Below are positions 27,912 to 36,931 of a stretch of DNA of 64,000 nt, one piece after another. Positions within the stretch are counted from its first letter, which is position 1. Each line of letters starts with the position of its first letter. Made by a program: the position numbers and the translations under genes. Source of the stretch: Saprospiraceae bacterium (lineage in GTDB: Bacteria; Bacteroidota; Bacteroidia; Chitinophagales; Saprospiraceae). The notes under the pieces are model-generated. The model was not told where the DNA came from and did no database searches. It saw only the letters and a list, made by a program, of their open reading frames with translations. Location: the NCBI GenBank assembly GCA_016708265.1, contig JADJGA010000014.1, positions 104,192 to 168,191 on the forward strand, given 5' to 3'.

Positions 27912-28997
27912 ATGAAAATAATATTTAATATATTTATTTTAGCAGTGTTGTTGGGGATTTTGGGTTGTACAGGGAAAAATTATAAAAATTCAAATGAAAA
28001 AATCATTGGTAAAACAGAGGAAAACCAAAATGCAGAATTTGAGAACAAGGATGTTTCAAAAAATATAGGTAAGGATTTAAGTTCAGTAAACAAAAAGAAA
28101 GATCAAAGTCTTGATACAATAAAAATACCGAAAGATTTTTATGATGATTTTCCCATACATCTTGATGGAAAAACCTACTATCCTAATTTTACTCTGCATA
28201 TTCCTAAAGCAGATCAAAATCAAATTATTTCAAATATAAATGAGAAAATAGCCCTTTATATCAAATCAAATGATCAAAAACCAATTAAATGGGTTTATCC
28301 TCTAAAAGAATCAAAATTAATTGAAAACATTTCATTAATGAAAATTAAGGCAGGTGAAACCAGCTTTAATAGTATTATGGGTACAATTGTAAATAATAAA
28401 AAGAATAGTCATAAATGGATTTCATGGATGGGAAGGCAACATGGTGAAGTATTTATAAATGAGATTTCAATTTTTACACTTGATGAAAATATTGAAAATG
28501 CCAAGACTGAAATTACAGTGTATGATCGTGATGGTAGTATTTTAGCGACATTGATCAGAGATGGTATTGGTAGTGGTACTGGAGTAACAAAGAATAAAAA
28601 ATATATTAGCATGATGTGGGGTGGGCAATTTACAGAAGATATCAAACTTCCCAGTCAGGGTGCTATATTTGATATAGAGATAAAAAAGAATATTTGGCAG
28701 AAATCCTCACTCGAGGATTGTGTAGGAGTGGGATTGTTTAATAACTCAAATATTATTAAAATCCACATAAAAAAGAATTGTGATCTGAATAACATTGACA
28801 ATACTTTCATACTTATGGATATGGAAAAGAATAAGTATTGGGAATTTGTGAGTCTTGAAAAGTGCGAGCCGGGTAAGGTCAGAATACTAATTGATAATGA
28901 TATGTTCATTTATTTCAACAGTAAAAAATCTGATAAATTAATAAAAAATGAACTTTTCTTAAATAATGATTTTAAAGTGATTAACAAATTGCCATAA
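27912..28997 (+). CDS. Predicted lipoprotein of unknown function
   Basis: I choose the ATG at 27912 over the earlier TTG at 27729 because it starts a lipoprotein signal, ILAVLLGILGC, with the lipidated Cys at residue 19. After a Lys/Asn/Glu-rich linker (20-70) comes a mixed domain with a YDRDGSILATLIRDGIG strand-turn and YISMMWGGQF. The 361 residues match no family I recognise. Probably faces the periplasm or the surface. Its base composition is more AT-rich than the operon next door. Confidence 0.6.
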   Translation: MKIIFNIFILAVLLGILGCTGKNYKNSNEKIIGKTEENQNAEFENKDVSKNIGKDLSSVNKKKDQSLDTIKIPKDFYDDFPIHLDGKTYYPNFTLHIPKADQNQIISNINEKIALYIKSNDQKPIKWVYPLKESKLIENISLMKIKAGETSFNSIMGTIVNNKKNSHKWISWMGRQHGEVFINEISIFTLDENIENAKTEITVYDRDGSILATLIRDGIGSGTGVTKNKKYISMMWGGQFTEDIKLPSQGAIFDIEIKKNIWQKSSLEDCVGVGLFNNSNIIKIHIKKNCDLNNIDNTFILMDMEKNKYWEFVSLEKCEPGKVRILIDNDMFIYFNSKKSDKLIKNELFLNNDFKVINKLP

Positions 28998-29035
28998 AAT
29001 ATTAATATGAATAAAACTTTCTATTTGCTTTTTTA

Positions 29036-29200
29036 AACTCCGATCAACCCAGTATGTAACCGGATCGAAAAAATGCACTTATCTTTTTGATTAAGTAGAA
29101 GGATGCATTTTGAGCTGATGAAATAAACTCCCGTTGTTATTTATTTTTCAATACTCCGATCGGCTCGGTTTGCAACCGAGTCGAAAAATATGCTGATCTT
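29036..29200. repeat. Pair of REP-like hairpin repeats
   Basis: Two direct copies about 115 bp apart begin ACTCCGATC and end in ATCG/GTCGAAAAA followed by TGC. The second (29161-29183) is a 10-bp stem with one G-T pair, CGGCTCGGTT-TGC-AACCGAGTCG. The first is degenerate. The TGC loop and the GGTT/AACC core resemble the REP palindromes at 38-41 kb, but the stems differ. Confidence 0.5.
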
Positions 29201-29210
29201 ATTAATTCAC

Positions 29211-29705
29211 CTAATCGACTTTTTCAACTTTCAGCATATCAACTGTAATTTGTCCTGAGGCTTTGCCTCCTGCCGACAAAGTGATTGAAATTTCTTTTCC
29301 TGCAGGACAATGCAGTATTTCGTCTGAAGAATAATATCTCCATGATGTATTATTTCCAGGTATGTTTAAGTTAATATAATCAGATTCAATATTCATTGAA
29401 ACTGATCCTCCAATATCTTTTCCTTTGCCCCAAAATGAAAGTTTGACATTATTATTACTTGAAAAAGGTCCTATTTTAAAATTAGCAAGTGGTGCATAAC
29501 ATCCGCATGAAACCGATAACGATTGGTTTCCACCACTGGGGGGAGCATCCTTAACTAAATCCAAAAAGCAATATCCACCTATACCTGTTGTATCTTGTGT
29601 TGTTTCAAATGAATTAGAATAAAGAATATCAAATCCAAATTCTGATTTGCCACATGAAAAGAACATCAAAGAAAAAATACTTAATAAATAGATCAATGCC
29701 TTCAT
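29211..29705 (-). CDS. Predicted lipoprotein with a jelly-roll-like body
   Basis: The 164 residues have a lipoprotein signal ending at LMFFSC (Cys 18). The body reads as a beta sandwich: NSFETTQDTTGIGG, SLSVSCGCYAPLANF, VKLSFWGKGKDIGGSVSMNIE, WRYYSSDEILHCPAGKEISITLSAGG. This strand pattern is common in carbohydrate-binding or adhesive extracellular modules, but no family can be named. Extra Cys residues (45, 67, 69, 133 region) could form disulfides. It stands alone, with no neighbour on its strand within 200 bp. Confidence 0.55.
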   Translation of the reverse strand: MKALIYLLSIFSLMFFSCGKSEFGFDILYSNSFETTQDTTGIGGYCFLDLVKDAPPSGGNQSLSVSCGCYAPLANFKIGPFSSNNNVKLSFWGKGKDIGGSVSMNIESDYINLNIPGNNTSWRYYSSDEILHCPAGKEISITLSAGGKASGQITVDMLKVEKVD

Positions 29706-30020
29706 TTATATGAATATTTATTTGATAATGTATACAAAAGACGAATTATTTCACCAAATGGTTGGAAAACAGTAAAATAATTTCAAAAAAACATTCTAGC
29801 ATTTTTAAGTACCAGCTTGATCACATGCTCCAGATTAGTCTCAGGATTCTCCATTATCTTCTAATTAAAGAAAAAAATCTTATAATATCGGTTACAATCC
29901 CATGGATGTATAAAGTAATGCTATTAGAAATTAGCCTTATTCAATTTCATTTCGGTAAATCTGATAACTTGAATAATACTTTCACAAAAAAAAAGTTATG
30001 ATATTTATTAGAATTGCAAT
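29706..30020. other. Intergenic, no convincing gene
   Basis: About 315 bp between divergent genes. A 79-codon frame at 29762 lacks a ribosome-binding site and a protein-like composition. Nothing else seen. Confidence 0.5.
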
Positions 30021-31041
30021 ATGAGTGTTTTTAACCCGGATATCAAGCTTAGCAAATGGAAATTGCCAGATGTTAACGAATTGTACCAACAGGTCGTTTC
30101 GGGTAACCGTTTTGAATTGAGCAAAGCAATTACTCTTGTAGAGAGTGAGGGAGAAGAATTCAGGCCACAAGCTGAAAAACTTATAGAATTGTGCCTGCAG
30201 AATAAAAAGCAGAGCTTAAGAATTGGCATAAGCGGTGCTCCAGGAGCAGGAAAAGCTCTCTGCTTGAAAGTCTTGGAATGAATCTGATATCTCAGAATAT
30301 TAAACCTGCAGTTCTTACAGTCGATCCTTCCAGTGAATTGAGCAACGGAAGTATTCTGGGTGATAAGACAAGAATGCAGGAACTCTCAAATTCTCCTCAG
30401 TCTTTTATCAGAACTTCACCTGCAGGAAATACACTTGGTGGTGTAGGTAAATATACCCGGGAGACAATAATGATAGTTGAAAATGCCGGTTTTGATCCGG
30501 TTTTTGTGGAAACTGTAGGTGTGGGCCAGTCCGAAATAGAGGTTGCTGCCATGACTGACCTGTTTATCCTAATATTGCAACCGGGGAGTGGTGACGAATT
30601 GCAGGGAATAAAAAGGGGAATAATGGAACTGGCAGATATTATAGTCATAAATAAATATGACAGTGATAATATTGTCAATGCAAAACATACCATGAGCCAA
30701 TATTCAGGGATACTGCAATATTTACCCATAAAAGACAATAAATGGGAAAGAAAATATTACTGACATCTGCTATCGAAAATTTTGGAATTGCTGATCTTTG
30801 GGATACCGTTTTACAATATAAGGATTTGATAATTAAAAACGGATATTTAGAAGAAAACAGAAAATCACAAAATGTCAAATGGTTCCAAAGTATTTTTGTA
30901 AACAAATTTATGCAGTTGATAGAAACCCGTTCAGAAATGACCGGACACATCAATGAAATAAAAAATCAGATACTACAAGGTTCATTGACACCTTATGATG
31001 CAAGCAAACAATTAATGGACCAAATAGTAAAAAATATTTAA
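30021..31041 (+). CDS. meaB: MeaB/ArgK-type GTPase (methylmalonyl-CoA mutase chaperone), two frameshifts
   Basis: Read across three frames, the product is a G3E-family GTPase: Walker A GISGAPGAGK (about 30228-30254), LTVDPSS, GDKTRMQEL, FIRTSPAGNTLGGV, VETVGVGQSE (G3 region), NKYD (G4), then a C-terminal dimerisation arm. Family members are about 330 residues, matching the whole span. The first break follows four A's at 30251 and is repaired by a fifth A, restoring GKSSLLESLG. The second follows four A's at 30751 and a fifth restores RKILLTSAIENFG. Both look like missed homopolymer bases. MeaB loads and protects the B12-dependent mutase. The next gene begins 5 bp downstream. Confidence 0.85.
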
Positions 31042-31046
31042 TCTTT

Positions 31047-32744
31047 ATGGAGTTGAAGAAGAGAGAAGTGAGGTTTTTCTTAAATATTATTTTTTCCCTG
31101 GTATTTATTCTTAATCTCAAAGCACAGTTTATATCTCCTGTTCTGCATGAGCTTAGGTTTAGCGGATTATACGGAGAACTAAGGCCGAATCACTTTCACA
31201 ATGGCATAGATCTGAAAATCAACAGGGCAGTAAAAGAAAATTATACCATAGCAATAATGGATGGAATCATCAGAAGAATAAGTGTTGCTCCGGATGGTTA
31301 TGGGAATCTGCTGATAATTGATCATCCAAACGGATATTCAAGCCTTTATGCCCATCTTGACAGGTTTAGTCCTGATATTGAAAGATTCGTAAGAGATTAC
31401 CAGATTTTGAACCAAACCTTTGAATTAAATCTCGATTCTTTAAATTTCCCAGTGGTACAAGGACAGATAATTGGTTACATAGGCAATTCAGGGGCTTCAA
31501 ACGGACCTCACCTGCATTTTGAGATACTGAACACCATTTCCGGCAATAGTTATAATCCTCAGCTATTTGGAATTAAAGTCAGGGATACAATTCCCCCTGT
31601 GCTGCAAAAAATAAAAATTGTGGGGATTGATCACGATTTCAACCCTATTAATTCTAAAGTTTACAATATAAAAAAATCTAAACCTGATTCATTTACAATT
31701 GGTTCTGATACGATAAAATTTGGAGCTGATAATGTCGGGATTGAAATAATGGGCTATGATATGGTAAATGGATCCACAAACCATAACGGAATTTTTAAAA
31801 TAACTCTGATAATTGACAGTTTTCCCGTTTTTGCTTTTAATATGGAAAACATTGATGGAAAACAACTGTCATCATATAAAGCCCACATAGACCACCCGGA
31901 ATTTTTGAGAACTGGATATATTTATCACCGTCTGTTTACATTGCCCGGGAATGACTTGAATATTTACAGTTTAAAATCTGATAGGGCTGTGATAAAACTT
32001 GATACTAACATCTCAAGAAAGATTGAAATTATAGCTGAAGACTTTGATGGAAATAAGTCTGTTCTGAAATTCAATTTGATCAAAGATAGTGTGATGTTGA
32101 AATCCGATACATTGATTTATAACCACTTCATCACCCTTGGACAAAAATATGAAATATCTGATCCGGATTATATCATCAGGGCTGGTGATAATTGTTTTTT
32201 TAAAAATACATATTTATCAGTGATCAAAAAGGACAGTTCAGGATATTCACACAGCATTGACATTTCCATTAATAAAGATGCATTTAAAAACAGTATTGAT
32301 CTTTATATCAAACCAATAAAAACGGATAAGTATATTGATAAAATGTGCATAGTCCGCATTGATGGAGGCAAAAGGAAAAACATAGGAGGAATATTTAAGG
32401 ACGGTTATATGTATGCCAAAATAGGTGAAGAAGGAACTTATAAGATCATGGCAGACAGCATAAAACCAACACTTAAACCAAGGAATTTAAAATCAAATAT
32501 GAAGAAATCAGACAGAATAATTTTTTCTGTGACAGATAACTTCAGTTCAGGTCTGACAGTACCACATCTTAAAGCTGATGGGTACATCAACGGAGAATGG
32601 GTATTATTTGAATATGATAAAAAATACAAAAATCTTACTCACAAATTTGACAAAAATCTCAAACCAGGTAAACATTCTTTAAAATTGATTGTAACTGATA
32701 CTAAAGGTAATGCTGCCGAATACAACAAAACATTTACAAAATAA
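31047..32744 (+). CDS. Exported M23 peptidoglycan endopeptidase
   Basis: The 565 residues have a signal-anchor (FFLNIIFSLVFILNLKAQ), then an M23/LytM domain with zinc ligands H51 and D55 (HNGID) and H155-x-H157 (GPHLHFEI), and the strand YGNLLIIDHPNGYSSLYAHLD between them. The remaining 400 residues are beta-rich with no recognised domain, ending in an Ig-like KPGKHSLKLIVTDTKGN. This long-tailed form is usual in Bacteroidota. It cuts peptide cross-links in the cell wall. It is the second gene of a tightly spaced run of four. Confidence 0.88.
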   Translation: MELKKREVRFFLNIIFSLVFILNLKAQFISPVLHELRFSGLYGELRPNHFHNGIDLKINRAVKENYTIAIMDGIIRRISVAPDGYGNLLIIDHPNGYSSLYAHLDRFSPDIERFVRDYQILNQTFELNLDSLNFPVVQGQIIGYIGNSGASNGPHLHFEILNTISGNSYNPQLFGIKVRDTIPPVLQKIKIVGIDHDFNPINSKVYNIKKSKPDSFTIGSDTIKFGADNVGIEIMGYDMVNGSTNHNGIFKITLIIDSFPVFAFNMENIDGKQLSSYKAHIDHPEFLRTGYIYHRLFTLPGNDLNIYSLKSDRAVIKLDTNISRKIEIIAEDFDGNKSVLKFNLIKDSVMLKSDTLIYNHFITLGQKYEISDPDYIIRAGDNCFFKNTYLSVIKKDSSGYSHSIDISINKDAFKNSIDLYIKPIKTDKYIDKMCIVRIDGGKRKNIGGIFKDGYMYAKIGEEGTYKIMADSIKPTLKPRNLKSNMKKSDRIIFSVTDNFSSGLTVPHLKADGYINGEWVLFEYDKKYKNLTHKFDKNLKPGKHSLKLIVTDTKGNAAEYNKTFTK

Positions 32745-32750
32745 AAAATC

Positions 32751-33215
32751 ATGAGTCATTTAATTAAAGGAGATAAAGCGCCCGAGTTTTCAGGTATCAA
32801 TCAGGATTCCAAACAAATCAGATTGTCAGATTTAAGGGATAGCAAGCTGATATTGTATTTTTATCCCAAGGATTTTACCTCAGGATGTACTGTTCAGGCT
32901 GAAAATCTGTCTGAAAACTTTGAATTCTGGCACAGTAAAAATTATAAAATTGTAGGTGTAAGTCCTGATTCTGCTGACAGCCATTGCAAATTCAGGGAAA
33001 AACACAATATTCCATTTGAACTGATAGCTGATGTTGACTTGAATATTGCAAAAGCATATGGAGTATACGGACCTAAAAAAATGTATGGCCGTGAATATAT
33101 GGGTATAATGAGGACAACTTTTGTGATAGGTGAAAATGGAGTGATTGAAGATATTGTGAAAGATGTAAAAACAAAAGAACACAGCCAGCAACTTGTTAAA
33201 TTACTCAGTCTTTGA
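32751..33215 (+). CDS. bcp: Thioredoxin-dependent thiol peroxidase (Bcp/PrxQ)
   Basis: The 154 residues contain the PrxQ motif FYPKDFTSGCTVQA, with peroxidatic C46. The usual partner five residues later is Glu (E51), so this is not the E. coli-type enzyme. C79 in SADSHCKFREKHN is placed like the resolving Cys of the alternative PrxQ subgroup (helix 3). It reduces H2O2 and organic peroxides using thioredoxin in the cytoplasm. Six bases separate it from the M23 gene. Confidence 0.9.
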   Translation: MSHLIKGDKAPEFSGINQDSKQIRLSDLRDSKLILYFYPKDFTSGCTVQAENLSENFEFWHSKNYKIVGVSPDSADSHCKFREKHNIPFELIADVDLNIAKAYGVYGPKKMYGREYMGIMRTTFVIGENGVIEDIVKDVKTKEHSQQLVKLLSL

Positions 33216-33224
33216 TCAAAAATT

Positions 33225-34148
33225 TTGAATGTGTCAATCAATACAGGTATAAAATTCACAAGTCCTGCTTCAGTTTCTTTTTATTCATTAGGACTGAAAA
33301 ATCTTTCAGTTTCGATCGAACATCCTTACAATGAAATTATTGCGAGAAATGATCCTTCAATTAAAGGTATAAAAATTGATAGTTTCTCCCATTCAAGGGA
33401 TGATGAACAAAATGTAATTGACAAGCTCATTAAAGCAGGTAATGCCTTTGCAGAAAAGTTTAATATTGGAGCTGGAACTGTATTCAATATTAGCAACAGG
33501 ATACCTTTCAATTCAGGTTTGGGGAATATTGAGGCATCAATAACAGCTTTGATATCAGCGATCAATGAGCTTCATAAAGTCAATCAGGATAAAAAACAGA
33601 TATTCGACTTTGTGGAGGAAATTGAATTAAAACTTGGGTTTGGTATTAATCTTGCTTCTGTGGCAGCCAATCTTTTTGGGGGATTTATGGCTTATGACCC
33701 TGGTACTGCAAAAAGGATTCACAAAATCTACCATCCTAAAGGATTGTATTTCAGCTCATTCTATTTTCAAAAAGAAAAATATTACAATCCGGGAGAAGAA
33801 TTATCCTTAGCCCTATCAGACAACTTTTCAACAAGCCTGACCTCACTAATCAATGGATTAATAATCAGTGATCTGGATCTGATAAACTCAGGATTGAAAA
33901 ACAATTTGTTTTTACAGTCCCATCCAAAAGTGAACAGGCATTTTGATGATATCCAACGTATCTCATTTGAAAACGGTGCGATGGGATTGGGCTTTGTTAA
34001 AAACCAAAATACAATATTTGTCATTTATAATAATACAGTGATCAAGGATTTAAATAATGAAAAGATCAGTAGTTTTCTAAAAGAGAAGAAAGCCGAATTT
34101 GTTCTGTTTGATTCCGAAGTGAGTCTCAATGGTATTTATAAATCCTGA
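33225..34148 (+). CDS. Divergent homoserine kinase (GHMP family)
   Basis: The 307 residues follow the ThrB plan: N-terminal strand FTSPASVSFYSLGL, the GHMP phosphate loop IPFNSGLGNIEASITALISAINEL (near 95), and the ThrB-specific helix LASVAANLFGGFMAYDP (near 145). The phosphate loop is unusual: ThrB normally has P-x3-GLGSSAAS, whereas here the two Ser are replaced (GLGNIEAS). That could lower or change activity. The start is TTG 33225 or GTG 33231; neither has a strong ribosome-binding site. ThrB makes O-phosphohomoserine for threonine synthesis. Other aspartate-pathway genes are not next to it. Confidence 0.65.
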   Translation: MNVSINTGIKFTSPASVSFYSLGLKNLSVSIEHPYNEIIARNDPSIKGIKIDSFSHSRDDEQNVIDKLIKAGNAFAEKFNIGAGTVFNISNRIPFNSGLGNIEASITALISAINELHKVNQDKKQIFDFVEEIELKLGFGINLASVAANLFGGFMAYDPGTAKRIHKIYHPKGLYFSSFYFQKEKYYNPGEELSLALSDNFSTSLTSLINGLIISDLDLINSGLKNNLFLQSHPKVNRHFDDIQRISFENGAMGLGFVKNQNTIFVIYNNTVIKDLNNEKISSFLKEKKAEFVLFDSEVSLNGIYKS

Positions 34149-34164
34149 CACATTTTATTCAGAA

Positions 34165-34845
34165 TCAATTATGTTCATTAAGTGAAATTAATCCGGGCTT
34201 ATTCACAATTTCAATTCTTTTACCAAATACTTTTATAATCCCATCTTTACGGAATTCTGAGATCACTCTTATCACAGTTTCGATTGAAAGGCCTGTATAT
34301 TGTGCTATTTCCTTTCTTGAAACCGGTAAATCGAAACTATCTTTAAGATAAACTTTTTCACTAAAAAAGAGCAGCAGACTGGCTACTTTGCCATACATGG
34401 TTTTGCTGATAAGTTCAAGGGAATTGTCGATAATCCTGTTCAATGCCATACTTGAAATTTCAAGCATTTTTATTGCAAATTTTCCGTTAGTCTGAATCAG
34501 ATCTTTCATGACATTAATATCAAATATACATACAGTACTATTCTCAATTGCGGTGACAGAATAATTGTAGGTTTTTTCGGAAAATGTATTTTGTATACTG
34601 ATATAATCTAAAGGTCTGCCAAAAAAAATTATCTGATCTTTGCCATTAATATCAAGCCTGTGTAGTTTTATCAATCCATCTTTAAGATATTTAAAACTTT
34701 TTATTTCATCACCTTGATTTATGAATGTTTTTCCTGATGGAATTTTAATCTCTGACCTTGAATGACAAAACTTATCAACTCCTGCTTCCTGGATCAATGT
34801 GAAGAAAGTATTGTTTATATGACATGATTCGCACGAGCAATACAT
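34165..34845 (-). CDS. Crp/Fnr-family transcription regulator with N-terminal Cys cluster
   Basis: Cyclic-nucleotide-binding-like beta barrel (about 25-140; IKSFKYLKDGLIKLHR) followed by a winged helix with SRKEIAQYTGLSIETVIRVISEFRKDG. I place the start at 34845, not at the in-frame ATG 34884. The later Met puts a TATCTTTG -7 box and the palindrome in front of the gene; the earlier one would lie inside them. From this Met the protein has C3, C5, C8 and C27 (CSCESC and FCHS), which could hold an iron-sulfur cluster or sense sulfane sulfur or redox. The cAMP-contact residues are not conserved. It is divergent from, and probably controls, the sqr operon (inference). Confidence 0.85.
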   Translation of the reverse strand: MYCSCESCHINNTFFTLIQEAGVDKFCHSRSEIKIPSGKTFINQGDEIKSFKYLKDGLIKLHRLDINGKDQIIFFGRPLDYISIQNTFSEKTYNYSVTAIENSTVCIFDINVMKDLIQTNGKFAIKMLEISSMALNRIIDNSLELISKTMYGKVASLLLFFSEKVYLKDSFDLPVSRKEIAQYTGLSIETVIRVISEFRKDGIIKVFGKRIEIVNKPGLISLNEHN

Positions 34846-34863
34846 CAAAATATTATTTTGCCT

Positions 34864-34871
34864 CAAAGATA
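34864..34871 (-). promoter_or_regulatory. -7 box of the crp/fnr gene
   Basis: Minus-strand TATCTTTG, 18 bases before the preferred ATG at 34845. It overlaps the left arm of the inverted repeat, as expected for autorepression. Confidence 0.6.
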
Positions 34872-34904
34872 TGACATATATCATAAACTGTACTATGTCA
34901 TATC
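34868..34904. promoter_or_regulatory. Candidate Crp/Fnr operator: perfect 11-bp inverted repeat
   Basis: GATATGACATA (34868-34878) and TATGTCATATC (34894-34904) are exact reverse complements, separated by 15 bp. The left half also contains a Crp-like TATGA-N6-TCATA (34870-34885). The site lies between divergent start codons, over the regulator's -7 box. Its centre is about 62 bases upstream of the predicted sqr transcription start, a classic activating distance. Confidence 0.65.
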
Positions 34905-34910
34905 TATATT

Positions 34911-34941
34911 TTTAGTTTTAGAAATACTGACTATACTTTTG
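34911..34941 (+). promoter_or_regulatory. Promoter of the sqr operon
   Basis: TACTTTTG (34934-34941) fits TAnnTTTG. TTTA at 34911-34914 lies 19 bases upstream as the -33 element (one mismatch to TTTG). The leader to the ATG at 34989 is about 47 nt. Confidence 0.6.
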
Positions 34942-34988
34942 CATCCAATAAAATTATTTTATCTAAAAACTAAAATTATAATTGTAAA

Positions 34989-36223
34989 ATGAAGAAATTA
35001 TTGATATTAGGGGCTGGGACAGCAGGTACAATGATGCTGAACAAATTGTACAAAATACTTGACCTTAATGAATGGGAATTTACGATTGTCGACCAGTATA
35101 AGACACATTATTATCAACCAGGATTTTTGTTTATTCCTTTTGGAATATATACCAAACAGGATGTAACTAAACCAAAATACGATTTCTTCCTCCAGGAGTA
35201 AATGTTATTTTTAACTCTATTGACAGAATAGACGGGAAAGAAAATAAAGTTTACCTGGAAGGAGGAAAAGTATTACAATATGATTATCTCATTCTGGCAA
35301 CAGGAACTGAGACCAGGCCGGATATGACACCTGGATTGAAGGATAAACTTTGGTATAATGATATATTTGATTTTTACAGTATAGAAGGTGCAGTTGCGCT
35401 ACAAAAAAATTCAAAGAGTGGGAAGGTGGAAATCTGGTAATGTGCATTTCTGAGATACCTTATAAATGCCCTGTTGCTCCTCTCGAATTTGTGTTCCTGG
35501 CTGAAGCTTATTTCACAAAAAAAGGGATCAGGGAGAAAGTTAAAATCACTTATGTGACTCCTATGTCAGGAGCATTTACAAAACCTGTAGCGACTAAAAT
35601 GCTTTCAGCCCTGCTTGAAGAGAAGAATATCAGCATAATACCTGAATTCTACCTTGAAAGCGTTGATAACGACAATAAGAAGATATTGTCATATGATGGC
35701 CAGGAAGTCCCCTTTGATATACTCACAATTGTTCCGGTAAATATGGGCAATGAGATGGTAAAGAGAAGTGGCCTGGGAGATGATATGAATTATGCAAAAA
35801 CCGATAAATACACTCTTCAGTCAAAAGATTTTGAAAATATATTTGTAATTGGTGATGCAGCTAATCTGCCAACTTCAAAAGCAGGGTCAGTGGCACATTT
35901 TGCCGCAGAGATCCTTACAGAGAACTTTTTGAGTGCGATAGAAGGACGTCCAATGAAAGCCAAATTTGACGGGCATGCCAACTGTTATATCGAAACAGGC
36001 TATGGTAAAGGAGCTTTAATTGACTTCAATTACGATACTGAACCATTGCCGGGTACATTCCCGCTCCTGGGATCGGACCTTTTGGTTTGCTTAAAAATAC
36101 TAAGATAAATCATTATGGTAAGATACTTTTCAGGTGGATATATTGGCATATTCTTCTGAAAGGAAAGAAATGCCAATCGAAGCTCATATGTCGATGGCAG
36201 GTAAACAAAAACAAACCAATTAA
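34989..36223 (+). CDS. sqr: Sulfide:quinone oxidoreductase-like flavoprotein, several frameshifts
   Basis: Across frames the product reads MKKLLILGAGTAGTMM (FAD Rossmann), YYQPGFLFIPFG, DYLILATGTETRPD, then CISEIPYKCPVAPLEFVFLAE, where the catalytic Cys region of SQR lies, IFVIGDAANLPTSKAGSVAHF (second FAD motif), and the C-terminal amphipathic membrane helices, ending MPIEAHMSMAGKQ at TAA 36221. Breaks occur near 35195, 35405 (next to seven A's), 36070 and 36170. Total length of about 410 residues fits the family. SQR oxidises sulfide to polysulfide and passes electrons to quinone on the cytoplasmic membrane face. The following genes handle sulfane sulfur, which supports the call. Confidence 0.85.
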
Positions 36224-36230
36224 TCTGCTG

Positions 36231-36902
36231 ATGATGGACGAACAAGCAATTAATAAAAGACTGGACGCTTTAGAAGCAAAAATTGACATCGTGCTGGACT
36301 ATGTCAACAGACAGCGTCTTACGACACAGGGACTGGATGATCTTACAGGTGATCTTGCAATTATCGGTAAAGATTTTTATGATACAGCAGTAGAAGAACT
36401 GGACAAACGTCAGGTTCAAATAAATCCTGAAGAAGTTACTGAACTGCTGATTGCATTTCTGAGAAATATTAAAAATTTCAGAGAGGTGATGAATATTTTT
36501 GAAATGGCTTTCGATCTTGCCAAAGAAGTTGGTCCGATATTTAATGAGACGATTATTGATGTTACCAAAAAACTGGCAGAATTTGAAGATAAAGGATATT
36601 TTGAATTTATAAAAAATGTTGTACCAATCATCGATAAAATTGTAACCGGCTTAAAACCACAGGAACTAAAGGATCTTGCTGACAATATTATGCTGATAAT
36701 TAATACTGTCAAGGATTTAACACAACCTGAAATGTTGAAATCAATTGACAATGCTATTCACGTATATTCGAGTATTGAGACAAAAGATATACAACCCTAC
36801 TCAGTTTGGAAAGTAATGAGGGAGATCAATACTCCTGAAATGAAAAAAGCGCTGGGATTTGGGGTTACTTTTATGAAAAATTTATCAAAAAATATGAATT
36901 AA
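36231..36902 (+). CDS. DUF1641 protein of the sqr operon
   Basis: The 223 residues are almost entirely helical, with the DUF1641 features: a leading coiled coil (NKRLDALEAKIDIVLDYV), LTGDLAIIGKDFYDTAVEELD, and the late YSVWKVMREINTPEMKKALGF. Proteins of this type are known beside SQR or formate dehydrogenase genes, but their biochemical role is not established. It starts 7 bp after the sqr stop and is followed after 29 bp by tusE, so it belongs to the same transcript. Confidence 0.75.
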   Translation: MMDEQAINKRLDALEAKIDIVLDYVNRQRLTTQGLDDLTGDLAIIGKDFYDTAVEELDKRQVQINPEEVTELLIAFLRNIKNFREVMNIFEMAFDLAKEVGPIFNETIIDVTKKLAEFEDKGYFEFIKNVVPIIDKIVTGLKPQELKDLADNIMLIINTVKDLTQPEMLKSIDNAIHVYSSIETKDIQPYSVWKVMREINTPEMKKALGFGVTFMKNLSKNMN

Positions 36903-36931
36903 GTTTATTAATAATAAAAAAGCAAACAAAT

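Noticed and set aside
29762..30001. 79-codon frame as a gene
   Set aside because: No ribosome-binding site, no protein-like composition, and it lies between divergent genes where promoters are expected.
30021..31041. Programmed frameshifting or alternative decoding in meaB and similar genes
   Set aside because: No slippery heptamer with a downstream structure. Each break is a single missing base in an A-run, and the same kind of break recurs in many unrelated genes.
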